A DNA stretch of 64,000 bases, taken from Glycocaulis sp. GTDB taxonomy: Bacteria; Pseudomonadota; Alphaproteobacteria; Caulobacterales; Maricaulaceae. Made by a program: the position numbers and the translations under genes. Below the pieces are notes generated by a model. That model did no database searches and was not told the origin of the DNA. It saw only the letters and a list, made by a program, of their open reading frames with translations. The stretch covers positions 28,810 through 92,809 of the forward strand of contig JAIUMI010000011.1 in the NCBI GenBank assembly GCA_022565665.1, read 5' to 3'. Numbering within the stretch: the stretch's first letter is position 1; each line of letters begins with the position of its first letter. Below, one piece after another: positions 15,880-23,490 of the stretch.

Positions 15880-16955
15880 GTGCTCCCGACCATGTCTGGG
15901 GCCAGCGCGGCGCGGTGCGCGTGCAGGGCCGCCCGGTCCATTACCGGCGGACGGGGCAGAGCGGCGCGCCGGTCGCAATCCTGCTGCATGGCTCACCGGA
16001 AAGCGCCAGCGCGCTGCACGCCATCGCTCATCGTCTGGCAGACCGGTTCGACGTGATCGGCATCGACACGCCCGGCAATGGCCTCAGCGCGCCACTCGAC
16101 CATCCTGCGCCCGAACGCGCCGACTATGCCCGCCACCTCCTCGGCTTCATGGACGCGATAGGCGTCGCGCGCGCCGCGCTCTACGGCTTTCATACCGGCG
16201 CAGGCACGGCGATGGTGGCGGCCACGCTCGCCCCGGAGCGCGTCAGTGCGCTGGCGCTCGACGGCTATGCGGTGTGGACCGAAGCCGAGCGCGCTGATCT
16301 CGTCAGCCGCTATTGCGTGGTCTATCCGCCCGTCTGGGACGGCTCGCATCTGGCGCAGATCTGGGCGCGGCTGGAAGAGCAGACGATCTTCTTTCCCTGG
16401 AATACACCGCGCCTTGATGCGCGCATGGCCCTGCCGCCCACACCCATCGACATTCGCCTGCGCCGCCTGCGCGACTGGCTGACCGCATGGGACACCTATC
16501 CCGCGCCGTATCTGGCTGCTTTCCGCGCGGTGGGGCAGGACGGTCCGGACCGGGTGGAAGTGCCAACCCTGATCGGCGCGATGGCGCGCGATCCGCTCAG
16601 CATTCATCTGGATCGGCTGACCGATGTGTCGCCGCAAGTGCGCCTCGTGAACTGGGGCGATGACCGCGACCAGGCGCTTGCCGGGATGACGGCCCACCTC
16701 ACCGCTTATCCCGGCGAACCGGCCACACGCCCCGACCCGTCCGATGCGGCGCTGCTGGCAAGCCTTGCGAGGCCGGAGCCTCGCGAAAGCTGGGAGCCGG
16801 ATGATCATGGCGGCTTCCTCCTGCAGCTCTGGCATGAGCTCCGCCGGGAGGTGATCGCGAGCGCAGAGACACAAGACGCGCTGGACGCTGGCCTCGACCC
16901 GATGGCGCTGCAGGCCCGCCTCACCGCGATCATCCAGGCGCGAACGGGGGTTTAG
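15876..16955 (+). CDS. alpha/beta-hydrolase-fold protein with His at the nucleophile position
   Basis: A 359-residue alpha/beta-hydrolase-fold protein of the epoxide hydrolase/haloalkane dehalogenase-like branch, starting at a GTG that overlaps the reductase stop (GTGA). The oxyanion-side motif is LLHGSPES (37-44) and GIDTPGNGLS (62-71). The nucleophile elbow, normally G-x-S/D-x-G, reads GFHTG at 104-108, so His106 replaces Ser or Asp. I recall GHHTG-type relatives with the same change. It may be non-hydrolytic, for example a lyase or binding protein. Its 3' end overlaps the convergent HNH gene by 4 bases. Confidence 0.75.
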   Translation: MSAPDHVWGQRGAVRVQGRPVHYRRTGQSGAPVAILLHGSPESASALHAIAHRLADRFDVIGIDTPGNGLSAPLDHPAPERADYARHLLGFMDAIGVARAALYGFHTGAGTAMVAATLAPERVSALALDGYAVWTEAERADLVSRYCVVYPPVWDGSHLAQIWARLEEQTIFFPWNTPRLDARMALPPTPIDIRLRRLRDWLTAWDTYPAPYLAAFRAVGQDGPDRVEVPTLIGAMARDPLSIHLDRLTDVSPQVRLVNWGDDRDQALAGMTAHLTAYPGEPATRPDPSDAALLASLARPEPRESWEPDDHGGFLLQLWHELRREVIASAETQDALDAGLDPMALQARLTAIIQARTGV

Positions 16956-17872
16956 GGGCGGAACCGTTCTTCGTTATGCCATCGCAGCGCTTCAGCATCA
17001 GGATGTTTCAACCGGTCGTCCGGAGCGAAAATCTTTTGCCCATGTAATGCGTAATAGTGCTTGCCGTTCTCAAACTCTTCCCGAATTCGGCGGCTAACCT
17101 CGAACGAAAGGTCTGGGGTCACCGTGACGTAACCAGCATCAAAAAGGCTGTGAATGTCGCGCCGTAGAAGCAGGCCATTGCGTACATCGTGTGTGCCACC
17201 GTCTCCGTAGGGTCGAATATGAGCCGCCTCTAGGGCGGGCAACGTACGTTCCTTTGTAATGGCGCATCGGCGCTGATAGCTATCGGTCACGACAACTCGG
17301 AACGCACCCTGCCCCAAGCGTGGACGAATGAGCTGTGGTTCTCCGAAGCGCGCCTGCGTCTCAGCGACACCGAATGGTGTTGTCCCGGAGAGTCTCTCGT
17401 GCGCGAACTCCCAAAGAGCTGCGCCCTCTTCGTCAGAAGTCGTGTAGGTCTTGAACGCTACAACGTGTTTGGAGAGACTAGCAGGCGGGTCTATCCAGTC
17501 ACGCTCTTCAAGAAAAAATGGCTGGGTGAGAATCCTGCACCCAATCTCAAAGTTTGTCCTGTCGCCGGCATCTGCTCGCCGGTAACGGGCGATCCTGTCG
17601 CGCATCTCGCCAGCAGAATTTGCGCCATTGGCGCGTCCAAATGCTTCCCAAGCCATGGTCCATGGCAACATCGTTGAATAAGCAAATACACCGCCGCCGA
17701 CGATTTTATTGTAGGGCGCATGAAGCTTGAACAAGAACAGCTCACCAGGCTCCAGGGCACGAAAATCCCTTGCCGACGGCGACCAGAAATTGACCTCGGC
17801 AATCTCTGGCGAGGCCCGAAGCAACTCGAACCAATCATAGTCTGTTATGGCAACGATGAGCTTTAGCGTCAT
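16952..17872 (-). CDS. HNH endonuclease with PUA/EVE-like N-terminal domain
   Basis: A 306-residue protein. Residues 1-100 (AITDYDWFELL, EVNFWSPS, LEPGELFLFKL, IVGGGVFA) look like a PUA/EVE-type module, which in other proteins reads modified bases. Residues 200-255 carry an HNH nuclease core with His218 (AAHIRPYGDGG), Asn232 and His241. This resembles predicted restriction endonucleases of the COG3440 kind. No methyltransferase partner is nearby, so a type IV-like, modification-dependent role is possible. The gene is visibly less GC-rich than its neighbours and starts 12 bases after the TRAP permease stop, suggesting acquisition. Confidence 0.75.
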   Translation of the reverse strand: MTLKLIVAITDYDWFELLRASPEIAEVNFWSPSARDFRALEPGELFLFKLHAPYNKIVGGGVFAYSTMLPWTMAWEAFGRANGANSAGEMRDRIARYRRADAGDRTNFEIGCRILTQPFFLEERDWIDPPASLSKHVVAFKTYTTSDEEGAALWEFAHERLSGTTPFGVAETQARFGEPQLIRPRLGQGAFRVVVTDSYQRRCAITKERTLPALEAAHIRPYGDGGTHDVRNGLLLRRDIHSLFDAGYVTVTPDLSFEVSRRIREEFENGKHYYALHGQKIFAPDDRLKHPDAEALRWHNEERFRP

Positions 17873-17884
17873 CGTAAGAGCGTA

Positions 17885-19144
17885 CTAACGCACAAAGAAC
17901 AGCGCAATCTGCGGGAAGGCGGCGATGATCCACAGCCCCACCAGCATCAGCCCGATAAACGGCAGCACCGCCTTGCAGACCGTGCCGAAACTCTCCCGGA
18001 AGGCGGCCATCGCCACGATCAGGTTGAGCCCCAACGGCGGGGTCAGATAGCCGATCCCCAGATTGACGATCATCATGATGCCGAAATGGACAGGGTGAAT
18101 GCCCTGCGCCTCGGCCAGCGGCTGCAATAGCGGGGCCAGCACCAGCGTCGCAGAACCCACATCGATGACCATGCCGACAACCAGCAACAAGGCGTTGGCA
18201 GCGATCAGGAATTCGACCGGCGAGGAAATCACGTCGGCGAGCTGCGCAACCAGCGCCTGTGGCACGCCTTCGGCGGTCAGGAACACGTTGAGGGCAAAGG
18301 CAAAGGCGAGGATGGGATAGAGGCTGCCGAGGAGCTTGGCCGAATCCACCGCCACGTCCTTGAGCTGCACGAAGCTGAGATCGCGGTGGATGAACACTTC
18401 CACGATTACCGCCAGCGCCACGGCGACGGCTGCTGCCTCTGTGACGGTGAAGACGCCGGTATAGATACCGCCGAGTATCACGAAGGGTACCGGCAGGGCA
18501 AAGCCTGCCCGGCCGAAGGCGCGCACGATCTGCCTGGGCCGCCAGCCGCCTTCCCGGTTCTTCCGGTTCAGCACCACCGCATAGACCGAGAAGATGGCGA
18601 TCAGCACCAGCGCCGGGCCGATGCCGGCAAGGAAAAGCTGCGAGATCGAGACCTGGGTGATGTAGCCATAGAGGATGAGCGGGATGGAGGGCGGGATGAT
18701 GATGCCGAGCACGCCGCCGGCGCATAGCGCGCCGATGGAGAAGGTCTTCGAATACCCGCACTCGATCAGCGCGCGGTACATGATCCCGCCGACGGCCAGC
18801 AGCGTGACGGCAGCAGAGCCGGAAATCGCGGCAAAGCCCGCACATGAGAGGACCGCCGCCAGCGCCAGCCCGCCGGGGATGGGCCGGGTCAGCTCGCGCA
18901 TGAAGGCGATGATGCGCTCGGCTATCGCGCCAGCCGACATCACCGCGCCCGCCAGCACGAAAAGCGGGATTGCCAGCAGCACATCCTGGTTGACGGCAAA
19001 CCACACATCGTAAAGCGCGTATTCGGGCCGGCCATCATTCCAGACCGCGTAGACAAAGAGCGCGGCCACACCCAGCAGCACCAGAACCGGCTGGCGCAGG
19101 AAGGCGAGCACCACAATGGCGGCGATGAGGATCCAGATTTCCAT
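17885..19144 (-). CDS. TRAP transporter large permease (DctM-like)
   Basis: A 419-residue membrane protein made of about 12 hydrophobic segments, with the family motifs ALIECGYSKTFSIGALCAGGVLGIIIPPS (split around residues 125-155) and TPPLGLNLIVA near the C-terminus. DctM is the 12-helix, sodium-coupled transport subunit of TRAP systems that import organic acids with a periplasmic binding protein. It overlaps the small-permease stop by one base. Family members handle C4-dicarboxylates, keto acids and sugar acids; the substrate here is unknown. Confidence 0.92.
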   Translation of the reverse strand: MEIWILIAAIVVLAFLRQPVLVLLGVAALFVYAVWNDGRPEYALYDVWFAVNQDVLLAIPLFVLAGAVMSAGAIAERIIAFMRELTRPIPGGLALAAVLSCAGFAAISGSAAVTLLAVGGIMYRALIECGYSKTFSIGALCAGGVLGIIIPPSIPLILYGYITQVSISQLFLAGIGPALVLIAIFSVYAVVLNRKNREGGWRPRQIVRAFGRAGFALPVPFVILGGIYTGVFTVTEAAAVAVALAVIVEVFIHRDLSFVQLKDVAVDSAKLLGSLYPILAFAFALNVFLTAEGVPQALVAQLADVISSPVEFLIAANALLLVVGMVIDVGSATLVLAPLLQPLAEAQGIHPVHFGIMMIVNLGIGYLTPPLGLNLIVAMAAFRESFGTVCKAVLPFIGLMLVGLWIIAAFPQIALFFVR

Positions 19145-19692
19145 CAGCGCGCCTCCCCGTTTTGCGGGGCAGCAACGTCCGCTGTCTCATCCACCGGCGG
19201 TCCATCACCGCCCACGCGTTCGACCGGTTTGAGGGCCGGATTGGCGAAATAGATCAGGAAGCGCACTGCATTGCTGGCGAAGGCGAGCAGCAGGATGAGC
19301 TGCAAGGCCCAGACCGGCGCGCGCAGGATCGGCGTGCGGTCGCCCAGCGCGAAGGATTCCGCCACGATCCACACCGCAAATCCCGTCAGGACGAGGAAGA
19401 AGATTCCGGTCAGAAGGCTGGCGAAGCGTTCCACCCCGCCGCGCAAGGGCTTGGGGACCAGCGCATCAAACACGGTCGGGCGCAGATGCGCGCCGTGATC
19501 GGTGGCAACACCGATACCGAACATGGCCAGCGCAATCATGCCGAACACGGCAATCTCCACCGCGCCGATCAGCCCGGTCTGGAACAGGCGCCGCGAGATC
19601 ACATCAGCCAGCAGGGCGAGCGTCATGATGGCGAAGGCGAACACCGCCGCCCAGCGCTCTGCACCGGCGATGAATTTCAGGATCGCGTTCAT
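19144..19692 (-). CDS. TRAP transporter small permease (DctQ-like)
   Basis: A 182-residue protein with four membrane segments (about residues 12-35, 45-65, 88-112, 130-150), the DctQ topology. AEIAV-type residues in GLIGAVEIAVFGMIALA match the family. It is coupled to both neighbours: 4-base overlap with the binding-protein gene and 1-base overlap with dctM. The C-terminal 30 residues are an acidic, proline-rich cytoplasmic tail. Confidence 0.88.
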   Translation of the reverse strand: MNAILKFIAGAERWAAVFAFAIMTLALLADVISRRLFQTGLIGAVEIAVFGMIALAMFGIGVATDHGAHLRPTVFDALVPKPLRGGVERFASLLTGIFFLVLTGFAVWIVAESFALGDRTPILRAPVWALQLILLLAFASNAVRFLIYFANPALKPVERVGGDGPPVDETADVAAPQNGEAR

Positions 19693-20777
19693 GCCGCACC
19701 GCCAGAGCGCTCGGCAGCAAAGGCCGCCTTGCCCGCAAGGATGGCCTCATAGACCTCGCGTGAACGCCCGCCGACATCATCAATCAGCTGGTCGATGACA
19801 TTCTCCGTCGCACGCCGCCAGGCCGCCAGCTGGGCCGCATCTAGGTCGTGGACATGAATTTCCTCACCGCGCGAGGTGCGCAGTTCGCGCACTACACTGC
19901 CATCGGGCCCGCGCTGCACGCCGGAACGCATAGCGCCTTCAAGAATCCCGGTCATCTGCCGCACGCCCGCGCGCGCATCGGCGGACGAGCCCCAGGCGGT
20001 GTCGATGGTTTCACGCTGGGAGGCGGTCGCGCGCCCATACCAGTCCCGGTTCAGCACGATGGCGCCGGTATCAAAGGAGTGGCGCGTCAGGGTGAAGTCG
20101 GTCGACAGCTCCAGCGTGGAAAAGAAGTGGAAGGGCAGGCTGGAAAGCCCGCCTTCGACGAGGCCTGTCTGCAGCGCGGGGATCACGTCGGAAATCCCCA
20201 GCGCTATGGCGTCCATCCCGGCAGCCTCGCAGAAAAAGCGCGCGGCAGCATTCGGCGAGGTGCGGATTTTCAGGCCCGCAGCATCGTCCGGCGTCAGGAG
20301 CGGGCGGTTGGCGAAGATGTGCGTCCAGCCCACCTCCACCCATTGCAGGATGAGCAGGTTCTGCGCCAGCGCCAGCTCATTGATGATGTCATAGAGATGG
20401 TTGTCATAGACATAGTCCACCTCCTCGTAACTATCGAAAAGATAGGGCGATATGGCGATGGAGAGCTCGGGGATGCTCGACGCCAGCCCTTGCAGGCTCA
20501 TGCCTCCGATATGAGCCCGGCCGCGCCGGAGATCGTGGAGCATGCGCTCCTCATTGCCGAGCTCGGCCTTGGTGAAATAGTCGATATTGAGCGTCGGATT
20601 CTCGGCCATGCGGGCCTCGAAGGCGAGCCATTGCGCATCCCACGGCGTACGGGGCGGGGCCTGCGCCACGGCGCGGCCATAGAGCGTTCCAGGCGGATCA
20701 TTGCGCCGCCCGCACCCGGCAAGAGTGCCCGCGCCCGCCAGCCCGGCAAGGGCCAGGAATTCCCGGCGTTTCAACAT
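19689..20777 (-). CDS. TRAP substrate-binding protein (DctP-like), Tat lipoprotein
   Basis: A 362-residue periplasmic solute-binding protein. The N-terminus MLKRREFLALAGLAG carries a twin-arginine motif, followed by LAGC with Cys22 as a lipobox, so it is predicted to be Tat-exported and lipid-anchored. The conserved arginine region is LLTPDDAAGLKIRTSPN; a TRAP protein normally uses such an Arg to clamp a carboxylate. The frame is open farther upstream but the ATG at 20777 gives the signal sequence. It diverges from the amine oxidase over a regulon palindrome. Confidence 0.88.
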   Translation of the reverse strand: MLKRREFLALAGLAGAGTLAGCGRRNDPPGTLYGRAVAQAPPRTPWDAQWLAFEARMAENPTLNIDYFTKAELGNEERMLHDLRRGRAHIGGMSLQGLASSIPELSIAISPYLFDSYEEVDYVYDNHLYDIINELALAQNLLILQWVEVGWTHIFANRPLLTPDDAAGLKIRTSPNAAARFFCEAAGMDAIALGISDVIPALQTGLVEGGLSSLPFHFFSTLELSTDFTLTRHSFDTGAIVLNRDWYGRATASQRETIDTAWGSSADARAGVRQMTGILEGAMRSGVQRGPDGSVVRELRTSRGEEIHVHDLDAAQLAAWRRATENVIDQLIDDVGGRSREVYEAILAGKAAFAAERSGGAA

Positions 20778-20832
20778 TGGCTCTGGCCTCTCCCCAACGC
20801 TTGACCGCAGCGATTGAACGCCGTCATTCTGC

Positions 20833-20848
20833 AAAAGATATAACATTT
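20833..20848. promoter_or_regulatory. regulon palindrome, site 4 (dctP / amine oxidase)
   Basis: AAAAGATATAACATTT lies between the divergent dctP (start 20777) and amine oxidase (start 20911) genes. It differs from the consensus AAATGATATATCATTT at two positions. A single bound dimer here could control uptake and oxidation together. Confidence 0.5.
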
Positions 20849-20910
20849 CATCCGGGCGGCGATGGCAAGGCCATCCGCGCAGATGTTTGCACAGTTTGGT
20901 GGAGGCCCCC

Positions 20911-22338
20911 ATGAGATTATCACGCCGCACAATGCTGGCCGGAAGCGCCGCTCTGACTGGCAGTTTCGCCATTGGCGGCTGTGGCCCTCGCGGAGATCGT
21001 GCGGCGAGGGACGCCGATGTCATCGTGCTGGGCGCAGGCCTGTCGGGGCTTCATGCAGCACGCATCCTTTCTGCTGCCGGCATGGACGTGCTGGTGCTGG
21101 AGGCATCAAGCCGGATTGGCGGGCGCATGGTGACGCTGGATCATCTGCCCGGAGCCCCCGAAGCCGGCGGCGAGCAGGTCGGGCGCGGCTATGCGCGCGC
21201 TCACGCAGAGGCCGCCGCGCTGGGCCTGGAGTTCGAGGATTTCGCGCCCTCGCGCTTTGGCGAACAGCTGGTGGTGGACGGGCAAAGAATTGCTGCCAGC
21301 GAATGGCCGGCATCGCAGCTAAACCAGCTGCCTGAAGCCATGCGGGGTTTAAGCCCGCATCAGCTCTTCTTCGGGCTGGTCGCACGCCATAACCCGCTGC
21401 CCGATGTCTACGCCTGGCGCGAGGAGGCCTGGCAGAGCCATGACATCGCTGCAGAGGACTTCGTGCGGTCGCTGGGTGCCAATGACGCGGCGGTCAGTCT
21501 GATGGATGCGACGCTCAATGCCGGGCGGCTTTCCACCTACTCGATGATGAATGTGTGGCGCTCGCTGACGCTGTACAATTCCGAGCGCGAGCTGGGCCCG
21601 TCACAGCGCGTCCGCGGCGGCTCGCAGCGCCTGCCTGAAGCCATGGCGGCGAGCCTTCCAAGGCCTGTACGCACCGATGCGCGGGTGGTGGCAATCGAAA
21701 CCGACGATACCGGGGCAGCGGTGCGTCTGGAGAGCGGTGAGACGCTGCGGGCAGACTTCCTCGTCAGCGCCCTGCCCTTCCCGGTGCTTCGTGCGCTGGA
21801 TGTCTCGGCGCCCGTCTCGGCGGCACAGGCCGAAGCCATTGACGGCCTGCCCTACACGCCGATCGTGCAGCTTCACCTGGAGGCCGAGACACCCTTCTGG
21901 GAAGAGGATGGCCTTGCGCCCGAAATGTGGACCAACTCTCCGCTGAACCGGATTTTCGCACGCCGTGATGCGGACGGGCCGACGGGCATGTTCACCTGCT
22001 GGATCGATGGCATGGACGCCCTCGCGGCTGACGGTCGAAGCGAGGCCGAACTGCAGGCGCTGGTGTCAGAGATATTCGCCGCCGCCCGCCCGGCCAGCGA
22101 AGGGCGCTTGCGCTTGCGTGAGGTGATCCGCTGGACACCGTCCAATGCGCACGCAGGCGGGGCCTACATGCACTGGGCGCCGGGGCAGATCAGCCACTGG
22201 GCCGAACCGATGATCCGGCCTGCCGGGCGGCTCTTCATCGCAGGCGAGCACGCCAGCCATTTGCACACCGGCATGGAAGGCGCGATGGAGGCCGGCGAAC
22301 GCGCTGGTGTCGACATTCTGGATATGGCAGGGGCTTGA
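20911..22338 (+). CDS. FAD-dependent amine oxidase family protein, Tat lipoprotein
   Basis: A 475-residue flavoprotein of the monoamine oxidase/polyamine oxidase fold. The start MRLSRRTMLAGSAAL has a twin-arginine motif, and IGGC supplies a lipobox Cys24, so a folded FAD protein would be exported and lipid-anchored. The dinucleotide loop is VLGAGLSG (39-46) followed by LEASSRIGGRM; the C-terminal FAD motif is FIAGEHASHLHTGMEGAMEAG. The ATG at 20911 has GGTGGAGG upstream. Family members oxidise amines, amino acids, thioethers or C-C bonds, so the reaction is not fixed. Confidence 0.85.
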   Translation: MRLSRRTMLAGSAALTGSFAIGGCGPRGDRAARDADVIVLGAGLSGLHAARILSAAGMDVLVLEASSRIGGRMVTLDHLPGAPEAGGEQVGRGYARAHAEAAALGLEFEDFAPSRFGEQLVVDGQRIAASEWPASQLNQLPEAMRGLSPHQLFFGLVARHNPLPDVYAWREEAWQSHDIAAEDFVRSLGANDAAVSLMDATLNAGRLSTYSMMNVWRSLTLYNSERELGPSQRVRGGSQRLPEAMAASLPRPVRTDARVVAIETDDTGAAVRLESGETLRADFLVSALPFPVLRALDVSAPVSAAQAEAIDGLPYTPIVQLHLEAETPFWEEDGLAPEMWTNSPLNRIFARRDADGPTGMFTCWIDGMDALAADGRSEAELQALVSEIFAAARPASEGRLRLREVIRWTPSNAHAGGAYMHWAPGQISHWAEPMIRPAGRLFIAGEHASHLHTGMEGAMEAGERAGVDILDMAGA

Positions 22339-22341
22339 GGC

Positions 22342-23391
22342 CTACCGCCCCAAGCTCTCCGGCGTGTGGGTGCAGCTTGCCTGTAGCCAGCGCAGATTGA
22401 TGCCCAGTCGCTCTGCGCCCGCCTCTCCCCAAGCATAGGACAGCGCCCGGTCATCACCCGCCTCATGGACATAGAGGGTCAGCGAGCCCCGGCGGTCCCG
22501 TGCAGGCCATTCCACATCGCGCAGGCGTAGCTCGATCTGGCGTGGCGGGGTCTCGTCGGTGGTGACAATCGCGCTGCCACCCTGATCATGCAGCCAGACA
22601 TCGCGCAGGAACTGCCAGTCGGACGAACCCGCCCCGCTATCGCCGTGCGAGGCCCCGCGCAATACCGCCATCCAGCACTCGAAGGGGCGCACCTTGAGCA
22701 GGCGATGCGGCAGGCCAAGCCGGTTGCCATAGACATACTCGCCCTCAGCCGTTTCGGCCCGGTCGCGGATCCAGATCGCATCCGGCGTCAGGACCAGATC
22801 ATCCTCGATGACAAGCGTGCGCCCCGACTGGCGGCTTTCCACCACACAAACCCCGCGCACGGTCTCGCCGACAAACTGGTTTTCACGGCGACGCCAATAC
22901 ACTTCGCAGCCGGGATAGCTGAGCGTGGCCGCTGGCGTCAGCCCTGCCAGCAGCGATGGATCACGCCACGCACCGCGCAACGCCGCCACGTCACGCGGCG
23001 CATAAATGTCCAGCCGGATGGCGTTGGCCTCGTGATCGGCGGTGAAGGTGTAGATACGCTGGCGATAGATGTTTTCGGGGTCATTGCCCGAATACTGCTC
23101 GACATAGAATACGTGCTCGCCAAAGGCGGGTAGCTCCACACGGGCGAAGATGGAATGGATACGGCCATTGCGGCCCTCTTCAGGAATGCCCGCGGCCTCG
23201 GCGAAGAAGACCTCGCGGTCATTGTCGAACCGGCCTTCAAACCATTCCAGCATCAAGGCGAGGTCGGCCTCCAGCACGGCCTGCGCTGAACGGTTCTCCG
23301 TTACCGGGTGGGTGTGGGGTAGTTGCGCCGGGGCAGGGCTGCTGCCTGCTGCCAACGCTCCCACTATCAGCCATGTCCTAAACCCGTTCAT
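22342..23391 (-). CDS. long CpcT/CpeT-like secreted protein
   Basis: A 349-residue protein with a signal peptide (about residues 1-22). Residues 40-200 look CpcT/CpeT-like: LEWFEGRFDNDREVFF, ELPAFGEHVFYVEQYSGND and IYRQRIYTF match the conserved lyase-fold segments, and GCEVYWRRRENQFVG continues it. About 120 residues are added at the C-terminus compared with the 210-residue relative at 7857-8489. No bilin protein is evident. It is convergent with the amine oxidase, with 3 bases between their stops. Confidence 0.62.
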   Translation of the reverse strand: MNGFRTWLIVGALAAGSSPAPAQLPHTHPVTENRSAQAVLEADLALMLEWFEGRFDNDREVFFAEAAGIPEEGRNGRIHSIFARVELPAFGEHVFYVEQYSGNDPENIYRQRIYTFTADHEANAIRLDIYAPRDVAALRGAWRDPSLLAGLTPAATLSYPGCEVYWRRRENQFVGETVRGVCVVESRQSGRTLVIEDDLVLTPDAIWIRDRAETAEGEYVYGNRLGLPHRLLKVRPFECWMAVLRGASHGDSGAGSSDWQFLRDVWLHDQGGSAIVTTDETPPRQIELRLRDVEWPARDRRGSLTLYVHEAGDDRALSYAWGEAGAERLGINLRWLQASCTHTPESLGR

Positions 23392-23423
23392 GCCGCACCT
23401 CTCCCATTCCTTGACTTCCCCGT

Positions 23424-23461
23424 GAAAAGGAAAAGGCCGGGCAGCGTGATGCTGCCCGGCC
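23424..23461 (-). terminator. rho-independent terminator after the TonB receptor gene
   Basis: A perfect stem GCCGGGCAGC (23436-23445), 5-base loop and GCTGCCCGGC (23451-23460), extendable by one more pair, is followed on the minus strand by CCTTTTCCTTTT. It lies 30 bases past the receptor stop and before the CpcT/CpeT-like gene, so the two are separate transcripts. Confidence 0.85.
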
Positions 23462-23490
23462 CGTCCCAGTCCCCCGGCCTGTTGGCCGTA

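Noticed and set aside
17835-19004. A 389-codon minus-strand frame overlapping the TRAP large permease
   Set aside because: It is a frame-shifted reading of dctM with Arg/Gly/Cys-rich sequence and no membrane segments.
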